64,000 nucleotides of DNA from Rhabdophis nuchalis (GCA_039707465.1 CM077648.1:75637119-75701118); one strand, 5' to 3'; positions 38,294 through 48,450 are shown, numbered from the stretch's first letter. Notes: generated from the sequence alone by a model not told the origin. Numbers and translations: made by a program.

Positions 38294-38783
38294 TTATTTA
38301 TTTATTTTATTTATTTTATTAAATTTATGCCCCGCCCTTCTCCTTGTTAGGACCCAGGGCGGCGCACAGACATTATATAAAACCATAAATACAATATACA
38401 TCAATTAAAAATATATTAAATTAATTCACCCGTGCTAAAACCCATTATTAAAACCGTAACCAAATTATAATTTATATTTAAAAGTCAGACGTGGGGGGCT
38501 ATCCTAGGCCGGCTTGTTGGAATAAGTACGTCTTAAGACGTTGGCGGAAGAGGCGGAGGTCCGAGGTAGTGCGAAGGTCGGGGAGTAGGTCGTTCCAGAG
38601 GGCCGGGCCCGCCACAGAGAAGGTTCTTCCCCTGGGTGTCGCCAGCCGGCATTGCCCAGCCGACGGCACCCGGAGTAGGCCTGCTCTGTGGAAGCGGACC
38701 GGACAAAGGGATGTATGGGGCAGGAGGCGGTCTCCTATATAGCTAGGCCCCGAGCCATGGAGCGATTTAAAGATGGTGGTCAA
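38294..38783 (-). mobile_element. L2 LINE, 3' part (left half of the split copy)
   Basis: The + strand begins with the complement of the L2 3' end (TTTATGCCCCGCCCTTCTCC, AGGGCGGCGCACAG). The minus-strand frame reads SLHGSGPSYIGDRLLPHTSL, then GRTFSVAGPALWNDLLPDLR, the L2 C-terminus. It is interrupted at 38783 by the Gypsy LTR and resumes at 43845. Confidence 0.92.
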
Positions 38784-39121
38784 TGTTGTGTCCTCGACCT
38801 GCGACCGGTCTCGACTTACGACCGGCCGCAGGTCTTCCAGGCTGCCTCTTGGAGCCTTGGCAACAGGCTGTAGCAAGGCGGCCAACTGACAGACACGCCT
38901 GATTGGCTGAGGCGCGCCTGGCCTTGCTGCAGCCTGATTGGCTCCCCCTTTGACAGCTCCAAATATAAAGAGCTGTCAAAGCGCGGGAGCCCCTGTCTAC
39001 CGCCTATTTCTTTCGTACTTGTTCTTACTGATTTATTAACCTGCCTAAAATAAAGGGCTGTTGTTTTTGAGCAAACCTGGCTTGGACTCCCTCTATTCTC
39101 CACCGTGCAGAGAATATAACA
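38784..39121 (+). repeat. 5' LTR of the Gypsy element
   Basis: Starts TGTTGTGTCC and ends AATATAACA (TG...CA ends). Contains two GATTGGCT (inverted CCAAT) motifs about 40 bp apart, an AAATATAAAG TATA-like box at 38961-38970 and AATAAA at 39049-39054. The 5' third contains two TCGAC...ACGACCGG-like phrases. Confidence 0.95.
38949..38980 (+). promoter_or_regulatory. TATA box inside a perfect 11-bp palindrome
   Basis: TTTGACAGCTC and GAGCTGTCAAA are exact inverted repeats enclosing the 10-base loop CAAATATAAA, which holds the presumed TATA box. The same structure is present in the 3' LTR at 43667-43698. Promoter role inferred from position in the LTR. Confidence 0.7.
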
Positions 39122-39122
39122 C

Positions 39123-39140
39123 TGGCGACGAGGGCTGGGG
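39123..39140 (+). other. Primer-binding site
   Basis: TGGCGACGAGGGCTGGGG starts two bases after the 5' LTR. The leading TGG pairs with the CCA end of a tRNA; which tRNA cannot be said. Confidence 0.75.
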
Positions 39141-39223
39141 CCAGGCAGAGCTCCGATTGCTGAGGGAAGGAAATTTCCCTCACAAAAATTTTTTTTACGT
39201 GTTTCTTTTGCGGTACAATCGCT

Positions 39224-40531
39224 TTGGGTTCCGTCCCTCCCTTCGCTCCGTTCGACTCGGCGAAGGAGACCTGGGTTTCCTTTATGGCACGATTCGAGTG
39301 CTTCGTGCTGGCAAATGACTACGGGGCGCTGCCCCCGGCGAGAAAATTGGGCCATTTCCTCGGCTGCGGCGGCACGGAGCTGTTCGCCACCGCTCGCACC
39401 GTGGCCGCGCCGACAGAAGTATATGAGATGCCGTGGGACACATTGATCGAACGGCTCAGGGCCCACTACGCCCCGGTGCCGTCTAAGATGACCCACCGCT
39501 TCGCTTTCAGGAAGTGCCTCCAGAAGCCTGACCAGTCGGTGGCCGAATTCCTGAAGGCGCTCCGCATGGCCGCCATTCCGTGCGCTTTCGCCGCGGAGTT
39601 CCTGGCCGAGTCCCTGCTGGAGCAATTCATCTGGGGCCTCAGGGAGGTCCGCCTCAGAAGGCGCCTGCTGGCCCGCGCTGAACTGACCCTAGAACAAGCT
39701 GTGGACGAGGCTCGGGCGTTCGAGATGTCCGAGTCCTCGGTCCTGGATAGAGACTTGGACCGCCATCCGCCCGCACGCGCGTGCCTGGTTGAGGAGGACG
39801 ATGACCCTGATGAGGACGACCAAGTCGCCTACATAAGGCCCGCCGGCCGCAAGCCGCCCCTGCCGGCTGCCTACAGATGTCTGGGCTGCCGGGGGAAGCA
39901 CCCTCGGGCCGAGTGCCCGTTCAAGGAGGCCATCTGCCGCCGCTGTGGCCGCAAGGGACACTTGGCCGCCGCTTGCCACGCCGCCGCGCCCGCGGAAGAT
40001 CAACCCTCCCCCGAGCCCCAACGCCGCTCCGGAGAGGAACGTAGAGGGCCTGCGGCCAACCCACCCACCCAACGCCGCCGGGGCAGACGCCAGCAGCCGC
40101 AGCCGTCCGGCTGCTTTGCCTTGACCGACGACAACTCTCTGCTGGAAGCCTTGCCCGACCGTACGCGGCTCAGGACAGTTGTGACACTGGAGGGGGTGGG
40201 GGTCCGCATGGAGGTGGACTCTGGCTCATCTCGGTCCATCATTTCCCGGGCACAGTTGGCCAAGCTACGCCCCGGCCTTTCCTTAGACAGATTGTCCCCC
40301 CCACTCACGGTTTTGCGGGACTATCAGGGATCGTCAATTCCCACCCTGGGCCAAATTTCCCTGAGGGTGGAGTACGGGGGTTTCAAGGGGCCCTTGCCTA
40401 TCCTGGTGGTTTCTGATCCCCTGGCGGCCATCATCGGCCTGGATTGGTTTCCCGCCCTTGGCCTGTCAGTGCAAGGGGTCCACTCTATTCCCGCCTCCTC
40501 TCCCATCTCCGGGGTTTTGGAGGAGTGCTAG
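39224..40531 (+). CDS. Gypsy gag and protease
   Basis: One frame of about 435 codons. The N-terminal half is a retrotransposon gag (FDSAKETWVSFMARFECF, then a KCLQKPDQSVAEFLKALR helix region). It is followed by two zinc-knuckle-like motifs, a CX2CX3HX4C near 39878 and a canonical CX2CX4HX4C (CRRCGRKGHLAAAC) from 39935. An aspartic protease follows, with the active-site DSGSS at about 40217 and IIGLDW near the end. The frame is open upstream of 39224 but has no ATG there; the codon at the family-like start is TTG, and the first in-frame ATG is 39284. It ends TAG at 40529-40531, overlapping the pol frame. Confidence 0.9.
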   Translation: MGSVPPFAPFDSAKETWVSFMARFECFVLANDYGALPPARKLGHFLGCGGTELFATARTVAAPTEVYEMPWDTLIERLRAHYAPVPSKMTHRFAFRKCLQKPDQSVAEFLKALRMAAIPCAFAAEFLAESLLEQFIWGLREVRLRRRLLARAELTLEQAVDEARAFEMSESSVLDRDLDRHPPARACLVEEDDDPDEDDQVAYIRPAGRKPPLPAAYRCLGCRGKHPRAECPFKEAICRRCGRKGHLAAACHAAAPAEDQPSPEPQRRSGEERRGPAANPPTQRRRGRRQQPQPSGCFALTDDNSLLEALPDRTRLRTVVTLEGVGVRMEVDSGSSRSIISRAQLAKLRPGLSLDRLSPPLTVLRDYQGSSIPTLGQISLRVEYGGFKGPLPILVVSDPLAAIIGLDWFPALGLSVQGVHSIPASSPISGVLEEC

Positions 40532-42123
40532 ACGGTCGGCTTGGCTCTTACGTGGGCACCCCTGTCTCCTTAAATCTTGACCCTCAGGTTGCACCCATTA
40601 GGCTCAAGGCCCGCAGGTTGCCGCTCGCCCTGAAGCCCAAGGTCGATGCCGAACTTGACCGGCTGGTGGCGCAGGGCGTGCTCGAACCCGTTGACCAGGC
40701 GAGATGGGAGACCCCCATAGTGGTCCCCATCAAGCCCGACGGGTCGGTGCGGATCTGCGCCGACTATAAGTCGACCATCAACCGTGGGCTCCAGGCGAAC
40801 CCATATCCAGTTCCAGTGGTGCAAGACCTGCTCCATTCCCTGGGGCAAGGCCGCATATTTGCGAAACTGGATATGGCCCAGGCCTATCAACAGCTTCCGG
40901 TGGACGAGGCGGCTGCGGAGGCGCAGACCATCGTCACCCACCGGGGGGCTTTCCGTTGTCGCAGACTCCAATTCGGTGTGTCCGTCGCCCCGGGGATCTT
41001 CCAGAGCCTCATGGAACGTTTGCTCCATGGGCTCCCAGGCGTGGTCCCGTATTTTGACGACGTTCTGATAGCTGCTTCCAGCATCTCAGAACTCGCCAAA
41101 GTACTGAGGAAGGTCCTCAGCATTTTCAGGGGCGCGGGATTAAAGTTGAAGCGCAGCAAATGCGTTTTTGCCGCGCCGGAGGTGGAGTTCCTGGGCTTCT
41201 TGATTGATGCCCGGGGCATCCACCCCACCCCCAAGAAGGTCGAGGCCATTAGGAACGCCCCTACGCCTGCCTCCAAGACGGAGCTGCAGGCGCTCCTCGG
41301 CCTCTTAAATTTCTACGCGCCTTTTCTCCCCCACAAGGCAACGCTAGCCGAGCCGCTTCATCGATTGCTTGATCGATCTGCGGCCTGGTGCTGGGGCAGC
41401 CGCGAGGCGCATGCGTTCGCGGCTGTCAAAGCCACTCTGACGTCAGAGGCAGTCCTTGTGCAATATGATGACAGGCTGCCCTTGACGTTGGCGTGCGATG
41501 CCTCCCCTTTCGGCCTGGGGGCCGTCCTGAGCCATTCCTTCCCAGATGGCTCAGAAGCCCCCATTGCTTTTTGGTCCCGGACAATGTCTCCCACTGAGAG
41601 AAACTATAGCCAGATTGACAAGGAGGCTCTGGCTATGGTGTCCGGCATCAAAAAGTTCCACCAATACCTGTATGGTCGGACTTTTGCTGTCTTCACAGAC
41701 CATAAGCCTCTCCTTGGGCTTTTGGCCGGTGACCGTCCGACCCCCCCCATCCTTTCTCCCAGGATGACCAGATGGACGGAGTTCCTGGCAGCGTATAGTT
41801 ATACGCTGTACTTCCGTCCGGGCAAGCAGCTGGGGCACGCTGATGCCCTGAGCCGGTGCCCCCTCCCCAAGGCGGACGAGGAGCCGGTGCCGGCACTGTC
41901 CGTCTTGTCTGTGGCAGACTCAGGCCTGCCCTTGACGTCCTCGGACGTCGCCGCCCGGACGAGGGCTGACCCTGTCCTGTCCCAGGTCTCCGCCTGGGTC
42001 TTGCGAGGGTGGCCTCAGGGCGGCGTGGCCGAAGATTTTCGGCCGTACAAGACACGCCAGACGGAGCTTTCGCTCCACAGCGGCTGCTTGTGCTGGGGGG
42101 ATCGGGTCATCGTTCCCCCCCCC
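40519..42123 (+). CDS. Gypsy reverse transcriptase and RNase H
   Basis: This frame is -1 relative to gag-protease, and homology switches frames near 40519. Reverse transcriptase motifs in order: VRICADYKSTIN, FAKLDMAQAYQQLPV, the QFGVSVAPGIFQ block, and the catalytic YFDDVLIA at about 41050-41073 with both Asp, then LGFLIDARGIHP. RNase H follows with LACDASPFGLGAVLSH, FWSRTMSPTERNYSQIDKEA and the FTDHKPL block. The polymerase frame reaches a stop at 42171, but homology leaves it at the nine-C run 42115-42123. Confidence 0.9.
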
Positions 42124-43607
42124 TCCGTCACCAGGTGCTCCGGACGCTCCACGCCGACCACCCCGGCATAGCTCGGATGAAGGCGCTCGCCCGCAGCTAT
42201 GTGTGGTGGCCGGGCTTGGATGCGGAGGTAGCTGCCTGGGTCGGGGGTTGTGTCCCTTGTCAGACCACCCGCCCCGCCCCTCCGGTCGCCCCGCCCAGGG
42301 AGTGGGACTTGCCCCGGAGCCCTTGGTCCAGGCTCCACATAGACTTCGCAGGCCCCTTCCGAGGCAAAACATTCCTGGTGGTCGTGGACGCCTACTCCCG
42401 CTGGGTGGAGGTCATCTTGATGGCTTCCACTACGGCCGAGAGTACGGTCAGGGCCTTGCGCCGCCTTTTTGCGACGCACGGGTTGCCGGACATCGTGGTG
42501 TCCGACAACGGGCCCCAGTTCCAGTCCGCCACCTTCCAGGAGTTCTTGGCCTCGCAAGGGATCCGCCACGCGCCAGTGGCCCCTTATCATCCGGCCTCCA
42601 ATGGTCGGGCGGAATGGGCCGTCCGCTCGGCCAAGGAGGCTCTGGGACGGATGACCAGAGGGGACTGGCCCGCAAGGGTGGCTGCTTACCTGTTAGGTCA
42701 GCATTCCACCCCTTGCCCAGCCACACGGAAAAGCCCCGCCGAGCTCTTGATGGGTCGCCGCCTGCGGACAACCTTGGACAGGCTGCACCCGGCATACAAC
42801 GATGTGCAGCCTTGCAACCTGGGGGTCCCACCCCCCCGCCTTTTCCAGCCCGGGGACCCTGTGTACGCCCGCCACTTTGCAGGGGACACTAAGTGGGTTC
42901 CGGCCACTGTAACCGAGCTAACGGGTCCCTGCTCTTTTAGGGTCAGCCTCCCGGACGGGTCCGAGTGGCGGCGCCACTTGGATCAGCTAAGGCGCCGCCT
43001 GCCCACGCCTGCGGACCCATCGTCGGAACCGCCCTGCCCCGTTGCCCCGGTTGGGCCAGTCAACCCGTTCCCAGTGAAACCGCTCGGGGCCTTCGCTTCT
43101 TCAGGCCCGGCCGAACTGAACGCCGCCTTCCGGCATACGCTTCAGAAGCTGTCTCAAACCGAGGGGGACGCGCGGGCCCTTGCGCCTAAGGACCCGCCCT
43201 GCACCGCCGCAACCAACCGGCATCCAACAAACTATGCTCCGAACGCCGCGCCCCCTCGCCCCGACTTACCAGCTCAGACGGCTCCGCCTCCGCGAGTAGG
43301 CCTCGATGACGTCACCACCTGGAGCTCCACTCCCCGAAGGGAGGAGCTCGCACAGGGGCAACCTACCTCTCCGACTTCTCACCAACAACTGAGACGGTCT
43401 GGGCGTTCCCGGCGCCGCCCCGCCTACTTACAAGACTACGCATGCTCGTGCATCAGAGCGGACAGTTCTTCGAGCATGCACAGACCGAGGGGGGAAAGGG
43501 GTGTTGTGTCCTCGACCTGCGACCGGTCTCGACTTACGACCGGCCGCAGGTCTTCCAGGCTGCCTCTTGGAGCCTTGGCAACAGGCTGTAGCAAGGCGGC
43601 CAACTGA
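42120..43607 (+). CDS. Gypsy integrase
   Basis: Homology resumes one frame over (-1) just after the C run. An HHCC zinc domain (HADHPG...CVPCQ) is followed by the DDE catalytic core: IDFAGPF (first Asp, about 42337), VVSDNGPQF (second Asp, about 42500) and NGRAEWAVRSAKE (Glu, about 42610). A GPY/F-type C-terminal domain (FQPGDPVYARHF...VTELTGPCSFRV) and a basic proline-rich tail (LRRSGRSRRRPAYL) complete it. The frame runs into the 3' LTR. It joins cDNA to chromosomal DNA. No chromodomain was seen. Confidence 0.88.
   Translation, partial: PLRHQVLRTLHADHPGIARMKALARSYVWWPGLDAEVAAWVGGCVPCQTTRPAPPVAPPREWDLPRSPWSRLHIDFAGPFRGKTFLVVVDAYSRWVEVILMASTTAESTVRALRRLFATHGLPDIVVSDNGPQFQSATFQEFLASQGIRHAPVAPYHPASNGRAEWAVRSAKEALGRMTRGDWPARVAAYLLGQHSTPCPATRKSPAELLMGRRLRTTLDRLHPAYNDVQPCNLGVPPPRLFQPGDPVYARHFAGDTKWVPATVTELTGPCSFRVSLPDGSEWRRHLDQLRRRLPTPADPSSEPPCPVAPVGPVNPFPVKPLGAFASSGPAELNAAFRHTLQKLSQTEGDARALAPKDPPCTAATNRHPTNYAPNAAPPRPDLPAQTAPPPRVGLDDVTTWSSTPRREELAQGQPTSPTSHQQLRRSGRSRRRPAYLQDYACSCIRADSSSSMHRPRGERGVVSSTCDRSRLTTGRRSSRLPLGALATGCSKAAN
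43486..43501 (+). other. Polypurine tract
   Basis: GAGGGGGGAAAGGGG immediately precedes the 3' LTR, the expected plus-strand primer position. Confidence 0.85.
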
Positions 43608-43839
43608 CAGACGCGCCTGATTGGCTGAGGCGCGCCTGGCCTTGCTGCAGCCTGATTGGCTCCCCCTTTGACAGCTCCAAATATAAAGAGCTGTCAAAGC
43701 GCGGGAGCCCCTGTCTACCGCCTATTTCTTTCGTACTTGTTCTTACTGATTTATTAACCTGCCTAAAATAAAGGGCTGTTGTTTTTGAGCAAACCTGGCT
43801 TGGACTCCCTCTATTCTCCACCGTGCAGAGAATATAACA
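43502..43839 (+). repeat. 3' LTR of the Gypsy element
   Basis: Same length (338 bp) and, by direct reading, identical to the 5' LTR except for one base (GACGCGCC here, GACACGCC there). Confidence 0.95.
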
Positions 43840-43844
43840 GTCAA

Positions 43845-44230
43845 CACCTTGAAGCGCACTCGAAAGGCCACAGGCAGCCAGTGCAGCTCGCGCAGGAGAG
43901 GTGTTACGTGGGCTTGCCTTGAGGCACCCATAACCACCCGCGCGGCCGCATTCTGCACTAACTGCAGCTTTCGAGCGCACCTCAAGGGGAGCCCCATGTA
44001 GAGAGCGTTACAGTAATCCAGCTGAGATGTCACGAGCGCTTGAGTGACTGTGCGAAGGGCCCCCCGGTCTAGTAAGGGGCGCAACTGGCGTATCAGGCGA
44101 ACCTGATAGAACGCCCCCCTGGCCACGGCCGCCACATGGTCCTCCATGGACAGCCGGGAATCCAGAAGGACGCCCAAGTTGCGCGCCCTCTCCACGGGGG
44201 CAAGATGTTCGCCCCCAATGGCCAGTGTTA
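43845..44230 (-). mobile_element. L2 LINE, upstream part (right half of the split copy)
   Basis: The minus-strand frame reads MERARNLGVLLDSRLSMEDH, RTVTQALVTSQLDYCNALYM, KLQLVQNAAARVV, and LLRELHWLPVAFRVRFKV. It continues across the Gypsy element into the C-terminus at 38294-38783. 5' truncated at about 44230, where minisatellite resumes. Confidence 0.92.
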
Positions 44231-45040
44231 GATTTATCTTATCACCTATCTTATCACCTTCTCTCCCTCACGTTTGTCCCATAGAAGCCCCACCTATCTT
44301 ATCACCTTCTCTCCCTCAGGTTTGTCTCACAGAAGCCCCACCTATCGTATCACCTTCTCTCCCTCAGGTTTGTCCCATAGAAGCCCCACCTATCTTATCA
44401 CCTTCTCTCCCTCAGGTTTGTCCCATAGAAGCCCCACCTATCTTATCACCTTCTCTCCCTCACGTTTGTCCCATAGAAGCCCCACCTATCTTATCACCTT
44501 CTCTCCCTCAGGTTTGTCTCACAGAAGCCCCACCTATCTTATCACCTTCTCTCCCTCAGGTTTGTCTCACAGAAGCCCCACCTATCGTATCACCTTCTCT
44601 CCCTCAGGTTTGTCCCATAGAAGCCCCACCTATCTTATCACCTTCTCTCCCTCAGGTTTGTCCCATAGAAGCCCCACCTATCTTATCACCTTCTCTCCCT
44701 CAGGTTTGTCTCACAGAAGCCCCACCTATCTTATCACCCTCTCTCCCTCAGGTTTGTCTCACAGAAGCCCCACCTATCTTATCACCTCTCCCTCAGGTTT
44801 GTCTCACAGAAGCCCCACCTATCTTATCACCTTCTCTCCCTCAGGTTTGTCCCACAGAAGCCCCACCTATCGTATCACCTTCTCTCCCTCAGGTTTGTCT
44901 CACAGAAGCCCCACCTATCTTATCACCTTCTCTCCCTCAGGTTTGTCTCACAGAAGCCCCACCTATCTTATCACCTTCTCTCCCTCAGGTTTGTCCCACA
45001 GAAGCCCCACCTATCGTATCACCTTCTCTCCCTCAGATGC
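44231..45040 (+). repeat. 48-bp minisatellite, right block of about 16 units
   Basis: The consensus unit runs CCCCACCTATCTTATCACC, TTCTCTCCCTCAG, GTTTGTCCCATAGAAG (48 bp). Because 48 is a multiple of three, two + strand frames stay open across the whole block. Units differ at diagnostic positions (CCCATAG, CTCACAG or CCCACAG; ATCTTATC or ATCGTATC; CTCAGG or CTCACG). One unit near 44790 lacks 3 bp. The order of variants shows duplicated multi-unit blocks. No start signal or protein features; treated as non-coding. Confidence 0.95.
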
Positions 45041-46040
45041 CTCTCCAAACTCTCAGCCAGCCACACCCATGTCCAAGTTTTCAGGTTGGGAGGGGGAGTA
45101 GAACGTCTAACTCCTTAGCATTAGAGCTTGTTAATAATAATATACAAAATACTAATGCTATGCTGGTCATTTCAAAAAATCCTTTGTTACCAAGCACTTA
45201 GAAGCCAAGAGGAACATATGTGCCAAATTACAAGTTTGTAGGCTTTACGGTTCTGGAGATTTTGTGATTTCTGTGTGAGTGTTTTTGCGTTTATATATAG
45301 ATAGATAAAAAGTTAATACTATTATAATAAAATTTGACTCAGTTTAAATTAGAAAATGTAACTATTATGAAATATATAAAATGTGGCAGCACTTTTCACA
45401 GGAAATATATAAATATGACCATGGTAAAATTAAGATCTTGAGATTATAATTGGTATGAAAGATATTTATGTATTATTTAGGATGCTTTATAGTGCAATAA
45501 TTTATATAATTTTTATTACTATTTTTGTATCTTTATGGTGTAAATCTCACATTAAGTTGTCATTTACTTTATCTCTTCATATAAATAATTATTTAATCTT
45601 TATAATTTTTCATATTTATAAACCTGCTTTTTTAAAAAAAGTAATCCTCCGTTTGTAGCCTTTTCAGCATTTCTAAAGTTAACACAATAGGAAGAAATAG
45701 ATATTAGAAATGTCATACCTAAAAATGATTTGGAAGGTGCTTTGACTTTTTCTTTGACAAAAAATTCATTATCTCCCTTCTTTCATTCAGGTTCAATAAA
45801 AGCCTGGGGGGGAAAATGGTATTAAATAGGTGTGATTTTTGGACAAGGTCTGAAGAACATATTCAAAATCATTCATAAAACATCTATAATGTAGTTTAAT
45901 ATTATGTAGTTTTGGATTGCTCCTGGATTAAACATTGTAATCTAATAATCTTCTTTATAAAGGAAACCTCTAGCCCCTTATGCCAGGTTTATCATAAGAT
46001 ATGACAAAGATTATATATCTATTTCTGTCACCTCTCTGTC
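45041..46040. other. Intergenic, AT-rich, nothing recognised
   Basis: No gene or repeat boundary identified. Confidence 0.45.
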
Positions 46041-46044
46041 ATCT

Positions 46045-46257
46045 ATCTAGCTGTACTGGCACAATGACTACATTGCATTATTGCAGACTAATTCTGCCAA
46101 CTGCCAGAAGTTCGATCCTGATTTGTTTGAGGTTGACTCAGTCTTCTATCCTTCCAAGGTTGGTAAAACAAGGACTCAGATTGTTAGGGTAATATGCTGA
46201 TTTGCAGAAGGCTATAAAGCACTATAAAAGTTTAAGTGTAACTGCTGTTGCTGCTGC
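46045..46257 (+). mobile_element. tRNA-derived SINE (squamate type)
   Basis: Contains a B-box-like AGTTCGATCC (46109-46118), the body phrase GGTTGACTCAGTCTTCTATC, a GTTGGTAAAACAAGGACTCA segment, and a tail resembling AAAGCACTATAAAAGTTTAA, as in squamate tRNA SINEs. The tail passes directly into the ATCT microsatellite. Moderately diverged. Confidence 0.7.
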
Positions 46258-46342
<85 letters not shown>

Positions 46343-46343
46343 A

Positions 46344-46431
<88 letters not shown>
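46258..46431. repeat. ATCT microsatellite, left block
   Basis: Over 40 ATCT units with one ATAATCT interruption near 46341. Grows out of the SINE tail. Confidence 0.97.
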
Positions 46432-48450
46432 GCCCTGCTGCCCTGTTTAGAGTGACCCGCTCCCTCCTTCAACAGAGGCCGCGGGAAACTCCTTTGCAGG
46501 GTAGAGCAGAGGAATTTGGAGAGTATCTGCAGGATAAAGTCGCTCGGATCCGGGATGAGTTGGCCTCCGATGAGACAGGTCTGGGCGCACCGTCTGAGGC
46601 AGGTCTTGAGACCATATTATGGGACGAGTTTGACTTTGTTGCTCCTGATGACATGGACAGGTTGCTGAGGTGGCTGAATGCTACCACATGTTTATTGGAC
46701 CCGTGTCCCTCCTGGTTGGTACTGGCCTCCTGGGAGGTTACACGAGGCTGGCTCCAGGCGATAGTGAACACTTCTTTGAGTGAGGGGTTTCTGCTGGCCG
46801 CCTTGAAAGGGGCGGTCGTGAGACCCCTCCTCAAGAAGCCTTCCCTGGACCCAGCATTGTTGTTAAATTATCGTCCGGTCTCCAACCTTCACTTCCTGGC
46901 GAAGGTTGTCGAGAGTGTGGTAGCACAACAGTTCCCTCGACACCTGGAGGAATCTATCTATATGGACCTGCGCCAGTCCAGCTTCCGGCCCGGGCACAGC
47001 ATGGAGACGCCATTGGTCGCGCTGGTGGATGATCTCTGGAGGGCTCAGGATAGATGTTTTTCCTCTATCCTGGTCCTGTCTCAGCGGCTTTTGATACCAT
47101 CGACCATGGTATCCTATTGCGCCGACTGGAGGGGTTAGGAGTGGGAGGCACCGTATTGTGGTGGTTCTCCTCCTTCCTCTCCGGCCGGTCGCAATTTGTG
47201 TTGGCAGGGGGGCAGTGGTCGACATTGAGGCCCCTCACGTGTGGGGTGCCCCAGGGGTCGGTCCTCTCACCCCTCCTGTTTAACACCTATATGAAGCAGC
47301 TGGGAGAGATCATCCGCGGTTGTGGGGTGGAGTACCATCTGTATGCTGATGATACTCAGCTATACATATCCACCCCCAACCATCCCAGTGATGCCGTTGA
47401 AGTGATGACCCAGTGTTTGGAGGCCGTGTGGGTCTGGATGGGGAGTAACAAACTCAGACTCAACCCGTCCAAGACCGAGTGGCTGTGGTTTCTGGCGCCC
47501 CGGCATAGCCAGCTGACTCCAACGCTGGCCATTGGGGGCGAGTCATTAGCCCCCATGGAGAGGGCCCGCAACTTAGGCATCCTCCTGGATTCACGGCTCT
47601 CCTTGGATGACCATGTGACGGCCATGACCAGGGGGGCGTTTTACCAGGCTCGCCTGGTCCGCCAGTTGCGCCCTTTCCTTGACCGGGACGCCCTCCGCAC
47701 AGTCACTCAAGCACTCGTTACGTCCCACCTAGACTATTGTAATGCTCTCTACATGGGGCTCCCCTTGAGGTGCACTCGGAGGCTCCAGCTGGTCCAGAAC
47801 GCCACCGCGCGGGGGATTTTGGGAGCCTCACGATGCTCCCACGTAACACCTCTCCTGCACGAGCTGCACTGGCTGCTGGTGGCCTTTCGGGTGCGTTTCA
47901 AGGTGTTGGTGACCATCTTTAAGACGCTCCATGGCATAGGGCCTAGTTATTTGCAGGACCATCTCCTACCACATACCTCCCTTCGACCGGTCCCACAGAG
48001 TGGGCCTCCTCAGGGTGCCGTCAGCTGGTCAATGCTGGCTTGCGATGCCCAGGGGAAGAGCCTTCTCTGTGGTGGGTCCAACCCTCTGAAATGACCTACC
48101 CCCCAAACTTCGTATCATCACGGACCTTTGCCTTTTCCGCCGCTCATTAAAAACACATTTGTTCCATCTCGCTGGCCTTGCTTAGAGTTAGTTTATGCCT
48201 AAATTTTAGTCTAGATTTTAAAATTGGGGTTTTTAGGGGATTGGTTGAGATTTTAATATTTTTAGCTTAATTTTTAGCACAGGAGATTCTAATTTAATTT
48301 AATTTTACTATTGTATTGTATGTATTGTTGCTTGTTGGTATTTTAATTCCCTGTGCACCGCCCTGAGTCCATCTGGAGACAGGAGCTGTATATAAATCCA
48401 ATAAACTGTAAACCGTAAACCGTAAACCGTAAACCGTAAACCGTAAACCG

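Larger units (their letters stand above)
38784..43839 (+). mobile_element. Young Ty3/Gypsy LTR retrotransposon, complete structure
   Basis: A 5056-bp element with two 338-bp LTRs, primer-binding site, gag-protease, reverse transcriptase/RNase H, integrase and polypurine tract. The flanking 5-bp duplication is GTCAA (38779-38783 and 43840-43844). Reading through both LTRs I find one difference (a substitution at 38915, A on the left and G at the matching right position), which means a recent insertion. No envelope gene. Coding is interrupted by a change of frame between protease and reverse transcriptase, and by a one-base frame change in a C run before the integrase. It sits inside an antisense L2. 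Confidence 0.95.

Noticed and set aside
40500..40531. Canonical -1 slippery heptamer at the Gypsy gag-pol junction
   Set aside because: GGGGTTTTGG is present, but in the gag frame it does not form the X XXY YYZ arrangement, so a programmed shift cannot be claimed.
38784..43839. The Gypsy element as an infectious-type endogenous retrovirus
   Set aside because: No envelope frame between integrase and the 3' LTR; the integrase frame runs into the LTR. The domain order is that of an ordinary Ty3/Gypsy retrotransposon.
44231..45040. The 48-bp array as a CRISPR array
   Set aside because: Repeats are contiguous with no unique spacers, and the genome is eukaryotic.
44146..45201. Long open frames over the 48-bp repeat as a proline-rich repeat protein
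   Set aside because: Openness follows from a unit length divisible by three; two frames are equally open and there is no promoter, splice structure or protein-like N-terminus.
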